Shown: positions 18,229 to 26,747, counted from the first letter of the stretch. The stretch: DNA of 64,000 nt from JBBDWJ01 sp040902925 (GCA_040902925.1 JBBDWJ010000244.1:23606-87605), one strand, 5' to 3'. Notes: generated by a model from the letters alone, not told the origin. Numbers and translations: made by a program.

Positions 18229-19359
18229 TCAGCCTCTGAGCTCTTCCGGGATCTCCGCCACATAAACCTGAGTATGTCCGCTGCGGTCGCTGGCGAAGGC
18301 GACCATCGTCTCGTCCGGCGAAAGCGAGGGATGAGGGTGAGTCCATTGCGGTCCGTAGACCGAATCCGTTGCCATTTCCATCCAGCTCAGGGCCTTGCCT
18401 TTCTCGCCGGCGGACTTGGCGGCTTCCCAATCCTCGGCCAACGCGTATCGCGACCGCCGCCATTGGCTTCCCTGGTTGGAACTCTGCGCCATGCAGATAG
18501 TGCGGCTTTCTCCGGTGGCGACGTCGATCAGTTGCAGACCGATGTCGGGATGGTTGGTGTCGCACAGAACCTTCGTGCCGGCGCGGTTGGGCGAGATATG
18601 CCAGGCGTTGAGCTCGGCGATGGTGGTGATGCGCCGGGTCTTCCAATCCATGCGCTTGAGCGCTTTGGGCCACACGGTAAACACCAGATCGCCGGTCGAG
18701 CCCAGAAACGTTTCGTGAACTACGAACTCTTCGTTGTCGTGGTCGTACAGGCATTCGAGCCCGCTGCCGTCGCGCCGCATGCGAAACATACGCGGCGCCG
18801 GGTCGGCCGCGAACTCGATCCACTCAGGATCGACGGGCGAGAATTGCGGGTGAATCACTGTTCTCGGGAAGGGAAAAAACCCCGCGCTATCGCCCGAGGT
18901 TCTTCCGGCAACGATGCCCCACGCGCCGCGAAGGCGGCAAGCCGCCGTGAACCACGAGCCGTCCCCGCTGAGTGAGCATTCGCCAAGCTGGCCGTCGAAC
19001 GCGGCGACCAGCCGCTCGGCAAGACTCTGGCGGTCGATTTCCCAGATCGAGCCGCCGCGGACAAAAAAAATACTTGCGCCCGACGAGGCCATGGCCGGCG
19101 AGAACGGATGGATCGGCTCGCCGCCGGTCAACTGCCGAATTTCGCCCTTGGGAAACCCGGCTTCAAAAAGCTGCGCTTGCCCGGTGCGATAGGACGTAAA
19201 CACGAGCGCCCGCTGGTCCGGCGGGAACGAGCTGTTCAGAAAGTAGGTGGGGTGGTTGATCGACGGATGGTTGGTTACCTGGTGGACGCGCGCCCCCGTG
19301 GCCTCGTCCACGAATGACGAAAGCTCCGAAGGATAGACAGCGCCTTTTGAAGTTTGCAT
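18229..19359 (-). CDS. Oligogalacturonate-lyase-like (PL22) beta-propeller protein
   Basis: A 376-residue protein made of repeated beta-propeller blades: TYFLNSSFPPDQRALVFTSYR, HPQFSPVDPEWIEFA, HISPNRAGTKVLCD and THPHPSLSPDETMVAFASDRSG. This blade pattern with His-Pro motifs recalls oligogalacturonate lyases (PL22), where propeller His residues bind Mn and catalyse cleavage; the catalytic set was not verified. TolB-like propellers are the alternative. There is no signal peptide, which suits an intracellular enzyme acting on imported pectin fragments, but no pectin-uptake genes are nearby. It is upstream of pyrE on the same strand, separated by 131 bases. Confidence 0.65.
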   Translation of the reverse strand: MQTSKGAVYPSELSSFVDEATGARVHQVTNHPSINHPTYFLNSSFPPDQRALVFTSYRTGQAQLFEAGFPKGEIRQLTGGEPIHPFSPAMASSGASIFFVRGGSIWEIDRQSLAERLVAAFDGQLGECSLSGDGSWFTAACRLRGAWGIVAGRTSGDSAGFFPFPRTVIHPQFSPVDPEWIEFAADPAPRMFRMRRDGSGLECLYDHDNEEFVVHETFLGSTGDLVFTVWPKALKRMDWKTRRITTIAELNAWHISPNRAGTKVLCDTNHPDIGLQLIDVATGESRTICMAQSSNQGSQWRRSRYALAEDWEAAKSAGEKGKALSWMEMATDSVYGPQWTHPHPSLSPDETMVAFASDRSGHTQVYVAEIPEELRG

Positions 19360-19401
19360 GTGTGCCAGACACCTACTGCCGCACCGGCCGGCCTGATCCC
19401 A

Positions 19402-19690
19402 TCACTGGCCTGGCGTTCCCGAACTCCCGGCGCGAAGCGCGTCAACTGCCTGCCCTTTTCTTTCCAGGGTCGAGGGCGCGTGGTCCGGAGCCGCGGGTCG
19501 CGGTTCGGAAACCGGGGCGAGCACGTCGCCAATGAGGGTTTTGTGCGAGTTGCCGACCCACCCACCTGACGCCGTCAAGCCGCGAGAGCGGCTCCGGGCT
19601 GCGCTGCGCGTAGCAGCCAGTCACCAGGATTTCCGCGGCGGGGTTTTCGCGATGGATGCGGCAGACGGCCGTCCAACCAGCCGCTTTCCG
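19402..19690 (-). pseudogene. mtaB: Frameshifted remnant of an MtaB/MiaB-family methylthiotransferase
   Basis: Reading the minus strand, one frame encodes CRIHRENPAAEILVTGCYAQ, then RSPEPLSRLDGVRWVG; the next frame continues VGNSHKTLIGDVLAPVSEP and on to a TGA at 19402-19404. Joined, this is the middle of the N-terminal (UPF0004) domain of t6A-methylthiotransferase MtaB (VVTGCYAQR...GV..VVGNSHK). One extra G near 19558-19560 explains the frame change. The start of the gene and the whole radical-SAM core (CxxxCxxC) and TRAM domain are missing. It lies directly after the rpsU terminator. A functional copy may exist elsewhere. Confidence 0.78.
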
Positions 19691-19730
19691 GCCACCGGAA
19701 ATCTACTATGCCACAATAGGAAGGGCCGTC

Positions 19731-19760
19731 AACAACAAACCCCCGGGGGTCGCCCGGGGG
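19731..19760 (-). terminator. Rho-independent terminator of rpsU
   Basis: A perfect 8-bp G+C stem (CCCCCGGG/CCCGGGGG) with a 5-base loop at 19740-19760, followed on the minus strand by the T-rich run TTTGTTGTT. It begins 48 bases after the rpsU stop. Confidence 0.85.
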
Positions 19761-19808
19761 CCGTTGAAGTTTGCTGAATATCGCCGGAAAACCGGGTGCA
19801 ATGCTTAG

Positions 19809-20006
19809 CTAGTCGGAGTCCCGCCGCATCTTCTTGCGGCTGCGTTTCCTGGCCAGCGCCTGCTTCATGCGGCGCTTCTCGCCAGGCTTCAGATAGTACG
19901 AATGGCGCTTCACTTCTTTGATGATGTCTTCCTGCTGAACTTTTCGTTTGAAACGCCGCAGCGCGGCGTCGAGTGATTCGCCATCATTTACGCGTACTTC
20001 AGCCAA
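19809..20006 (-). CDS. rpsU: 30S ribosomal protein S21
   Basis: A 65-residue basic protein: MAEVRVNDGESLDAALRRFK at the start, EVKRHSYYLKPGEKRRMK in the middle and a Lys/Arg-rich end (ARKRSRKKMRR), the standard S21 layout. It assists 30S subunit function at the mRNA channel. The start is TTG at 20004-20006, supported by GGGAGG 8 bases upstream; a longer frame running upstream through glgC is only antisense sequence. The gene is followed by a strong terminator and so is probably monocistronic. Confidence 0.95.
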   Translation of the reverse strand: MAEVRVNDGESLDAALRRFKRKVQQEDIIKEVKRHSYYLKPGEKRRMKQALARKRSRKKMRRDSD

Positions 20007-20014
20007 GCAATACA

Positions 20015-20020
20015 CCTCCC
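20015..20020 (-). promoter_or_regulatory. Ribosome binding site that fixes the TTG start of rpsU
   Basis: GGGAGG on the minus strand, 8 bases before the TTG start codon. It decides the start because no in-frame ATG exists at the correct N-terminus. Confidence 0.8.
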
Positions 20021-20204
20021 AACTGTGGACGGATTCCTGGGGTGCCGAAGAGAAATAGACTGGAAGTCGTCTTCCCCGAGCGTCTTCGCATTTTACACCA
20101 GATAATATCGGTAAGCCAGCGACGCTTGGGAAGGCTGCCGAGCGGAAACCAGGTCTCGGCCTCGCTAAGTGGCCCCGAGAGTCTCTGGAAGAGGTGACGG
20201 ATTG

Positions 20205-21485
20205 ATGACCGAAGTTCTCGCCGTGATGTTGGCCGGCGGTGTCGGGGAGCGCTTGTACCCCCTCACCAGGGAGGTCGCCAAGCCGGCGGTCCCGTTCGGC
20301 GGGATCTACCGCATCATCGATATCACACTTTCCAATTGCATCAACGCGGGCCTGCGCAAGATCTACATCCTCACGCAGTACAAGGCGATCACCCTCAACC
20401 GGCACATTCGCCGCACCTGGAACATCGTCTCGCCCGAGTTGGACGAGTTCATCGAGGTCCTGCCGCCCACCAAGCGCATCAGCGAAGACTGGTATCTTGG
20501 CACGGCCAACGCCGTCTACCAGAACTCGCAGAGCGTCGCCGTCGAGGGTCTTCCCTTCACGCTTGTGCTGTCGGCGGATCACGTCTATAAGATGAACTAT
20601 CAAAACATGCTCGATTGGCACGTCGAGCATGGCGCCGACCTCACCGTAGCCACGACGCAGGTCTCGCCGTCCGAGGCCGATCAATTCGGCATCGTCGACA
20701 TCGACGCCGGCCTGCGCATTCAGGGTTTTGAGGAAAAGCCCAAGCACGGCCAGCCGATGCGCTCGCGGTTCAACCCCCAGATGTGCAGCGCGTCGATGGG
20801 GATCTATCTTTTCAACACCGCCACCCTGATCGAGGAGCTCGAGGCCGACAACGCGCTCGAAGGCTCCTCCCACGATTTCGGCAAAGACGTGCTGCCCCAA
20901 ATGATCGCCGGCGGCCGCAAAGTCCTCGCCTACGACTTTGTCGACGAGAACCGCACCGACATCCGCTACTGGCGCGACATCGGGACGCTGGACGCCTTCT
21001 ATGAAGCCAATATGGATCTAGTGGCCGTCTCACCCGTCTTCAACCTCTACGACGACAAATGGCCGATCCGGAGCGCGCAATGGACCTATCCGCCGGCGAA
21101 ATTCGTCTTCGCCGAAGAAGGCCGCCGGATGGGCGTCGGGGTGAACTCGATGGTCTGCGCCGGCTGCATCATCTCGGGCGGCCGGGTCGTCAACAGCATC
21201 CTGTCGCCGGGGGTTCGCGTCCACAGCTACTCCGAGGTCGAGTTCTCGATCCTGTTCCCGCACGTCAATATCGGCCGCCATAGCCGCATCCGCCGCGCCA
21301 TCATCGACACCGACCTCACCATCGAGGAACACACCGAGATCGGCTTCGACCCCGAGGCGGACCGGCGCGCCGGCCACTTCGTCACCGAGTCCGGCATCGT
21401 CATCGTGCACGCCGATTCCCCCAATGTTCAGAAAAAACCGAACGGCGGCGAGCGCCAGGACCGCTTTCTGCAAGCATCCCGTTAA
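20205..21485 (+). CDS. glgC: Glucose-1-phosphate adenylyltransferase
   Basis: A 426-residue ADP-glucose pyrophosphorylase, the committed step of glycogen synthesis. The nucleotidyltransferase signature VMLAGGVGERLYPLTREVAKPAVPF-type loop opens the protein. VLSADHVYKMNY (metal-binding DxxY region), the glucose-1-phosphate segment GFEEKPK and DIRYWRDIGTLDAFYEANMDL follow, and the C-terminus is a left-handed beta helix (SILSPGVRVHSYSEVEFSIL). ATG 20205 has GAGGTG 8 bases upstream. No other glg gene is adjacent. It is divergent from rpsU. Confidence 0.95.
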   Translation: MTEVLAVMLAGGVGERLYPLTREVAKPAVPFGGIYRIIDITLSNCINAGLRKIYILTQYKAITLNRHIRRTWNIVSPELDEFIEVLPPTKRISEDWYLGTANAVYQNSQSVAVEGLPFTLVLSADHVYKMNYQNMLDWHVEHGADLTVATTQVSPSEADQFGIVDIDAGLRIQGFEEKPKHGQPMRSRFNPQMCSASMGIYLFNTATLIEELEADNALEGSSHDFGKDVLPQMIAGGRKVLAYDFVDENRTDIRYWRDIGTLDAFYEANMDLVAVSPVFNLYDDKWPIRSAQWTYPPAKFVFAEEGRRMGVGVNSMVCAGCIISGGRVVNSILSPGVRVHSYSEVEFSILFPHVNIGRHSRIRRAIIDTDLTIEEHTEIGFDPEADRRAGHFVTESGIVIVHADSPNVQKKPNGGERQDRFLQASR

Positions 21486-21552
21486 CCACCCCAGTCGAGG
21501 GGAAAGCCAGGACCACCAGGTTCGGGAATCCCCACTTGTCTTTAAAATTCAA

Positions 21553-21558
21553 TATAAT
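21553..21558 (+). promoter_or_regulatory. -10 box upstream of the HipA-like kinase gene
   Basis: TATAAT inside a locally AT-rich stretch 90 bases upstream of the ATG at 21648. A TTGTCT lies too close (11-base spacer) to be a normal -35. It suggests the kinase/DUF3037 pair has its own promoter rather than depending on glgC. Confidence 0.45.
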
Positions 21559-21647
21559 ATCGTCGGAAGCTGATTCATTTCCCCACCGTTGGCGGCGGAT
21601 TTTTTCGCAGGGACGAACTCCGGGGAGCGTCAGGGTGTTGCGTTTCT

Positions 21648-22577
21648 ATGGCAGTCACGGCACGCCAGCACATCAAACGCATGCGGGGAGGCGCCAACGC
21701 CCACCTGATGCTGGCCGCCGACAATGCCTATTACGTCATCAAGTTTCGCAACAACCCGCAGCACCCGCGTGTCCTGGTCAACGAGCTGATCTGTTACGTT
21801 CTGCTCTCCTATTTGCAGCTCCCCGTCCCGGATTGGGAGATCGTCGAGGTGCCCGCCAGGCTGCTGGAAATATCGCCTGAGCTGGTGATGGAAGCCGGCC
21901 GCTCGGTACGCCGCTGTGAGCCGGGGCTTCATTTTGGGTCCCGCTATCCGGTGGATCCGTTGCGGCAGGCGGTTTACGACTACCTGCCCCTTTCCCTGCT
22001 GCGAGTCGTGCTGAATGCCGATAGTTTCTGCGGGATGCTGGCCTTCGACAAGTGGGTTAGCAACGCCAACGGCCGCCAGGCGGTTTTTTTTCGGGACCGC
22101 GCGCGCCGCTGGCTGCCGGCCGTGGAAGCAGTTTCGCTGCATCCCTCGCTGGCGGCGAGTTCGTCATCGATGGGACCCGGAATTCCGCCGCGGCCCGGAA
22201 TTTCGCCGCGCTCGCTGGTCTACGTGGCGGCGATGATCGACCACGGCTTCGCTTTTGAGGCGCAGAACTGGTCGTTCTCGGACTCCCCCGAGCGCGGTCT
22301 TTATAGCCGCCGCGAGGTCTACGAGCGGGTCCGCGGTTTCGCCGCCTTCGAGCCTTGGCTCGACCGCATTTGCCATTGCTCGAGCAGCGTGCTCGACGAT
22401 GTCTATAAGAAAGTGCCCCCCCAATGGCACGGCGGCGAATGGGACAGCCTCGAGGCGCTGCTCGAGCAGCTTTACCGCCGCCGCAGCCGGGTTCCCGACC
22501 TCGTGCGCGACGCCAAGAACGCCGGCCGCGATCCGTTCCCCAATTGGTCGACGGCCGCAACGGCGGTGGCGCGGTGA
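21648..22577 (+). CDS. HipA-like kinase (HipA_2-type family)
   Basis: A 309-residue protein kinase-like protein. YYVIKFRNNPQHPRVLVNE places the ATP-binding Lys at K32 and a partner Glu at E46; AFDKWVSNANGRQAVF (residues 132-147) corresponds to the catalytic loop, with D134 and N139/N141 as candidate catalytic and metal residues; MIDHGFAF (D198) is the DFG-like metal site. The layout fits the short HipA-like family that lacks the N-terminal HipA domain and commonly sits next to a DUF3037 gene, as here. By analogy to HipA it may phosphorylate a translation component, but no target is known. A Ser/Gly/Pro-rich insertion (~170-190) separates catalytic loop and DFG-like motif. Confidence 0.78.
   Translation: MAVTARQHIKRMRGGANAHLMLAADNAYYVIKFRNNPQHPRVLVNELICYVLLSYLQLPVPDWEIVEVPARLLEISPELVMEAGRSVRRCEPGLHFGSRYPVDPLRQAVYDYLPLSLLRVVLNADSFCGMLAFDKWVSNANGRQAVFFRDRARRWLPAVEAVSLHPSLAASSSSMGPGIPPRPGISPRSLVYVAAMIDHGFAFEAQNWSFSDSPERGLYSRREVYERVRGFAAFEPWLDRICHCSSSVLDDVYKKVPPQWHGGEWDSLEALLEQLYRRRSRVPDLVRDAKNAGRDPFPNWSTAATAVAR
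22177..22212 (+). repeat. 18-bp in-frame tandem duplication inside the HipA-like kinase
   Basis: Two adjacent 18-base copies, each beginning CCCGGAATT, differ at two positions (22177-22194 and 22195-22212). They encode repeated PGIPPR/PGISPR hexapeptides in the linker before the DFG-like motif. Multiples of three keep the frame. Confidence 0.75.
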
Positions 22578-22714
22578 TGGGGGGATGCAAAGGCAGGTGG
22601 GAGACAGGGCTTGTGAGGGCCGGTGCTTGGGAAACCGCGGGCGCGTGGCAAAGAAAAAAAGGCACGGAAGGCGCAAGGCAAAAGGCAAAGTGCAAAAGGA
22701 AAAAGGCAAAATTG

Positions 22715-22734
22715 GAGAGAGAGAGAGAGAGAGA
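22715..22734 (+). repeat. (GA)10 microsatellite upstream of the DUF3037 gene
   Basis: Ten uninterrupted GA dinucleotides lie in the 183-base gap between the kinase and DUF3037 genes, ending 15 bases before the GGAGG ribosome binding site at 22750-22754. The preceding ~80 bases are purine-rich on the plus strand. Confidence 0.85.
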
Positions 22735-22760
22735 ACAGGCCGGGGATACGGAGGTGAGCG

Positions 22761-23564
22761 ATGGCGGAAACCGTGGGATCGGCGATCGATTACCGGTTCG
22801 AGCTTCTGCGCTACGTACCGAACGTAGTCGCGGGCGAGGCGTTCAATATCGGCGTGTTGCTGTATGACGGCGCGGGGCGGCTGCTCGATGCGCGCTTTGC
22901 CCAGGAATTCCGGCGTCTGAAGTGTCACCCGCTGGTCGACTTCGATTATCTGCACGCGCTGCGCAACGAGTTCGAGGACAGGCGTCTGACCGGAGAAGGC
23001 TTTTCCGACTACGTTACCGGGTTGAAGAAAAACCTGTCGAACAGTTTGCAGATTTCCACCGCCACGGCCTTGCGCGGCGAAAGCGCGGTTGCGGAGATCG
23101 AGCGGCTGTTTTCGAGCTACGTGGCGACTCCGGTCCCCGCGGACAGGGAGACCGGGGACCCCGAACCGCAGCCCGGCAGCCGGCGCGCTCTGAAGCGCCG
23201 CATGGACGACGCCTTCCGCAGCCATCAACTGTTCGCCAATGGCGACCGCCTGCGCCCCGACGCGCGCGTTAGCTACGGCAGCGCGCGGCTGCAATTCAGC
23301 TTTGACTACGCCTACCAGCCCGACGACGCCACACGCTACGTGCACGGCCTGGCTCTCAACGAGGAGATCCACCGCGCCGAGAAGCTGTGTTTTGTGTATG
23401 ACCGCCTGCGCGGACGCCAGCCCGGGATCGGCCTGACGGTGGTGCTGGACGACGGCGTCCAGGACGATGTGAAGCAGTTGCTCGAGTCCAGCGAGGCCAC
23501 GACGTGGGAAATCGGGCGTGTCGATGAGCTGGCGTTCGCAATCCGCACAGAGATGGGCCTCTAA
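22761..23564 (+). CDS. DUF3037-family protein, partner of the HipA-like kinase
   Basis: A 267-residue soluble protein. It opens with DYRFELLRYVPNVVAGEAFNIGVLLYD, the hallmark of DUF3037 (a conserved statement of chromosomal location, RYVPN...E..NIGV.L), followed by a helical region (FRRLKCHPLVDFDYLHALRNEFE), a variable Pro/Glu middle, and a beta-rich end (YVHGLALNEEIHRAEKLCFVYDRL, GIGLTVVLDDG). Its activity is unknown. Genes of this family are known to occur beside HipA-like kinases; an antitoxin, substrate or adaptor role is inference. It has a strong RBS (GGAGG, 6 bases before ATG), so it is probably made at a higher level than the kinase. Confidence 0.75.
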   Translation: MAETVGSAIDYRFELLRYVPNVVAGEAFNIGVLLYDGAGRLLDARFAQEFRRLKCHPLVDFDYLHALRNEFEDRRLTGEGFSDYVTGLKKNLSNSLQISTATALRGESAVAEIERLFSSYVATPVPADRETGDPEPQPGSRRALKRRMDDAFRSHQLFANGDRLRPDARVSYGSARLQFSFDYAYQPDDATRYVHGLALNEEIHRAEKLCFVYDRLRGRQPGIGLTVVLDDGVQDDVKQLLESSEATTWEIGRVDELAFAIRTEMGL

Positions 23565-23674
23565 GGCGCTGCTGCGGCCAATCGCCCGGGTGCGTGCTCC
23601 AGGCGTAGTTTCACCCGCCAAAACGCTGCCGGCCGGAGCCTCACGGCATTGGAAATCCACGCTAAGATGGGGCC

Positions 23675-25342
23675 ATGAAGCGCCTTTTCAAGTTGCTGTT
23701 AGGCGTCGTCATTGGCTTCGCGGCCCTGATGCTTCTGTCGGGCCTGGCGATCCGGGCGATGCTGTCGGGCTCGGCCAGCAAAGCGGTTTTGGCCTCCCTG
23801 GAATCGCGCCTCCAAGCCCCCGTTGCGATCGAGCGCGGCGACTTCGACTTGGCGCGTTGGTTCCGCTTTACGCCTGCTGTCACCCTGTACGGCTTTTCGG
23901 TCGGCAACCCGCCGGGCTTTACGTCCGGCAACATGCTCGAAGCCGAGGAGGTCGCGGCCGAAGTTTCGCTGCTGTCGCTGTTCTCCGATCGCATCGTGAT
24001 TCATAGCGTCGTCCTTCGCCGGCCTCGATTCATCCTGGAGACTAACGCGGCGGGGCAAAGCAATCTTAGCGCCCTGTTCCCGTCATCCTCCGAGCCGGCG
24101 GCGGAATCGGAGCCCGGCGCCTCGCCGACCACGCTCGCCATCCACAGCCTCTATCTCGAGGACGGCACGGTGCGCTACATCGAATCCGGCGGCGCCGAGC
24201 CGCTTACCGTCGAGGGAATCGCGCTGCAGTTGACCGACTTCGCACCAGACTCGAGCTGCCGCTTCGAGTTGCAGGGGCGGCTTTTCGGCGCCGAGCATTG
24301 CCGGCTTCAATTTGCGGGGAACGCCGGGCCGTTCGGAGAAGCCTCGATTCCGGCCACCGGAGACCTGGACCTGGAACTCGCTCCCATCGAGATCCCCGCC
24401 GCCATTCGGCAAAAGTACTTCGGAACGGTATTGGCCGACCCTGGCGACGCCAGCCGCGTACGCCTTTCCGCGAACGTCGGTGGCGATCTGTTTGCCGAGC
24501 TGCGCGGCAAGGGGGAGCTGAATTTCGCGGAATTTCAGGTCGGCCCCGATGCGGAGAACCGCCTCGGGCTCGAGGGCCAGGCGCCCCTGGAGTTAAACGT
24601 CAATCACCTGTTGGGCGAGCCGGCTGTTCACCTGAACGCCTCTGGCGCGTCGTTGCGTATCGGTAGCGGCGAGTGGCAGGGCAAGAGCGAATTCCACTTC
24701 GCCAAATCGCAGTTCAAGGGCTACCTGAACGGCGCGATTCGCGACGTCGACATCGACCAGTTGCTGAGCGCCTTCTCCGACGCGAAAGGGACCATCTTCG
24801 GAACCGCCCAGATTCCTGACCTGCAACTCAGCTTCGCCGGAGGCGATCCCGACACGCTTCTCAATTCGCTTTCCGGGCGCGGCACGATCGCGATGGAAGA
24901 CGGCCGCATCGCCGCGCTCGACATCTTCAACTCCGTGATCAGCCAGGCGGAAAAGATGCTCAGCGGCGAGATCGCGGCGCCGGGCGAGACCAAGTTTGTG
25001 CGCCTGTTCAGCCAGTGGCAAATCGGCAGCCGCCGGCTCCAGCTCAGCGAGATTTTGCTCGAGAGCGGGGCCTCGGCGCTTTCCGGCGCCGGCACCATGA
25101 GCTTCGATCACGAGCTCAATTTCGATCTGCAAACAACCATCAGCGGGCCGGTCGCGGCCAAGCTTGGCGGCAAGCCGAATGCCCAGGGAATCCCCGTGGC
25201 GCCGGTCCCGGTGAAGGTCAGCGGAACGCTGGAGGCTCCCAAGGTGCGGCCCGATCTGGGACGCGTGGCCAAGCAGCAGGTGAAAGAACGAGTCACCGAC
25301 CTGCTGGATTCGCTGTTCAAAAAACGCGACCCGCAGCCGTAA
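23675..25342 (+). CDS. AsmA-family protein
   Basis: A 555-residue inner-membrane-anchored periplasmic protein: N-terminal helix (LLLGVVIGFAALMLLSGLAI), then AsmA-type beta repeats (IERGDFDLARWFRFTPAVTLYGFSVGNPPGF, VVLRRPRFILETNAAGQSNLSALF). The C-terminal AsmA_2-like region includes GRGTIAMEDGRIAALDIFNSVIS and GAGTMSFDHELNFDLQTTISG. The superfamily moves phospholipids or influences outer-membrane protein assembly; TamB in this window belongs to the same fold group. It lies upstream of thyA-folA with a 110-base gap. Confidence 0.85.
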   Translation: MKRLFKLLLGVVIGFAALMLLSGLAIRAMLSGSASKAVLASLESRLQAPVAIERGDFDLARWFRFTPAVTLYGFSVGNPPGFTSGNMLEAEEVAAEVSLLSLFSDRIVIHSVVLRRPRFILETNAAGQSNLSALFPSSSEPAAESEPGASPTTLAIHSLYLEDGTVRYIESGGAEPLTVEGIALQLTDFAPDSSCRFELQGRLFGAEHCRLQFAGNAGPFGEASIPATGDLDLELAPIEIPAAIRQKYFGTVLADPGDASRVRLSANVGGDLFAELRGKGELNFAEFQVGPDAENRLGLEGQAPLELNVNHLLGEPAVHLNASGASLRIGSGEWQGKSEFHFAKSQFKGYLNGAIRDVDIDQLLSAFSDAKGTIFGTAQIPDLQLSFAGGDPDTLLNSLSGRGTIAMEDGRIAALDIFNSVISQAEKMLSGEIAAPGETKFVRLFSQWQIGSRRLQLSEILLESGASALSGAGTMSFDHELNFDLQTTISGPVAAKLGGKPNAQGIPVAPVPVKVSGTLEAPKVRPDLGRVAKQQVKERVTDLLDSLFKKRDPQP

Positions 25343-25452
25343 CACGGGCAGCGGTATTCACTGGTCGAACCGATGCAGGCTCTTGATTCGATGATCGGGC
25401 GGCTGTCCCCTCGCGATGCTCGCGAACCGGCGGCGGCGCCGTCCCTACCGAA

Positions 25453-26247
25453 ATGAAGCTATACCTCGATCTTTTGGCCGACATCCTAGCCAACGGTGCG
25501 CTCAAGGGAGACCGTACGGGAACCGGCACACGAAGCGTTTTCGGACGCCAACTGCGTTTCGATCTGCGGGCTGGATTCCCGCTGCTGACCACCAAAAAGG
25601 TGCACACGCGTTCGATCATCCACGAGTTGTTGTGGTTCATCCGGGGGGAAACCAACGTCCGCTATCTCAACGAGCACGGCGTCAGCATTTGGGATGAATG
25701 GGCCGACGAGCAGGGGGAATTGGGCCCGATCTACGGCAACCAATGGCGGTCCTGGCCGGCGCCCGACGGCCGCACGATTGATCAGCTTTCCCAGGTGATC
25801 GCTGAGATTCGCGCCAACCCCGATTCCCGCCGGCTGATCGTCAGCGCCTGGAACGTGGCGCAGATCCACGAGATGGCCTTGCCGCCGTGTCATGCGCTGT
25901 TTCAGTTTTACGTGGCGGAGGGCGCTCTGTCGTGCCAGCTTTACCAGCGAAGCGCCGACGTTTTCCTGGGCGTGCCGTTCAACATCGCGTCCTACAGCCT
26001 ATTGACGATGATGGTGGCGCAAGTGACGGGCCTGGCGCCGGGAGAGTTTGTGCACACTTTCGGGGATGTGCATCTCTACCTCAATCACGTTGACCAAGCG
26101 CGGACGCAGCTTGCCCGCCAGCCGCGCCCCTTGCCGACGATAGAGATCAACCAGGCAGTGTCGAGTATCTTCGACTTCCGCTTTGAAGATTTTGATCTCA
26201 AAAACTACGACCCGCATCCCGCGATAAAAGCTCCTATAGCCGTATGA
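25453..26247 (+). CDS. thyA: Thymidylate synthase
   Basis: A 264-residue ThyA, making dTMP from dUMP with methylene-tetrahydrofolate. The nucleophile is C146 in LPPCHALFQFY, identical in position to E. coli ThyA. DRTGTGTRSVFG (phosphate loop), RGETNVRYL, CQLYQRSADVFLGVPFNIASY and HTFGDVHLYLNH are all intact. Its stop overlaps the folA start by 4 bases (ATGA), so the two are translationally coupled: ThyA produces the dihydrofolate that FolA reduces. Confidence 0.98.
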   Translation: MKLYLDLLADILANGALKGDRTGTGTRSVFGRQLRFDLRAGFPLLTTKKVHTRSIIHELLWFIRGETNVRYLNEHGVSIWDEWADEQGELGPIYGNQWRSWPAPDGRTIDQLSQVIAEIRANPDSRRLIVSAWNVAQIHEMALPPCHALFQFYVAEGALSCQLYQRSADVFLGVPFNIASYSLLTMMVAQVTGLAPGEFVHTFGDVHLYLNHVDQARTQLARQPRPLPTIEINQAVSSIFDFRFEDFDLKNYDPHPAIKAPIAV

Positions 26248-26735
26248 TCCTTTCCTGCATTGCGGCCGTGGCCGACAACGGCGTGATCGGACGCAACAAC
26301 GGCCTGCCCTGGCGGCTTTCGGCCGATCTGCGCCGCTTCAAGAAGCTGACCACGGGCCATTGGACGATCATGGGCCGCAAGACATTCGAGTCGATGGGCG
26401 GGCCGCTGCCGAACCGCACCGCGGTCGTGCTGACGCGAAACCGCGGCTACGAAAGGCCGGGAGCAATCGTCGTCGATAGCCTCGATGAGGCTCTGGAGCG
26501 CTGCCAGGGCCAGCAGGAAGTGTTTGTGCTAGGAGGAGAGGCGGTCTTTCAAGAAGCTCTGCCGCGCTCGCAAAAACTCTACCTGACGCGCGTTCACGCC
26601 GAAGTCGAAGGCGACGCGCGCTTCCCTGCGGTGAACTTCGAGGAATGGGAACGCGTCGAGCACGCTTCGCTGCCGGCGGATGAAAAAAACGACCACCCCA
26701 CGACGTACGAGGTATACGTCCGAAAATCAGCCTAG
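26244..26735 (+). CDS. folA: Dihydrofolate reductase
   Basis: A 163-residue DHFR, reducing dihydrofolate to tetrahydrofolate with NADPH. NGVIGRNNGLPWRLSADLRRFK contains the Met20-type loop and the catalytic acid (Asp in SADLRRFK); MGRKTFESMG is the NADPH-binding segment; FVLGGEAVF and YLTRVHAEVEGDARFP complete the fold. It is coupled to thyA by a 4-base overlap. Confidence 0.97.
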   Translation: MILSCIAAVADNGVIGRNNGLPWRLSADLRRFKKLTTGHWTIMGRKTFESMGGPLPNRTAVVLTRNRGYERPGAIVVDSLDEALERCQGQQEVFVLGGEAVFQEALPRSQKLYLTRVHAEVEGDARFPAVNFEEWERVEHASLPADEKNDHPTTYEVYVRKSA

Positions 26736-26747
26736 GCGAGGTGAGGG

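Noticed and set aside
20007..20900. Extension of rpsU upstream to a 363-codon frame
   Set aside because: The extra part is antisense to glgC; the S21 sequence begins at the TTG with its own RBS.
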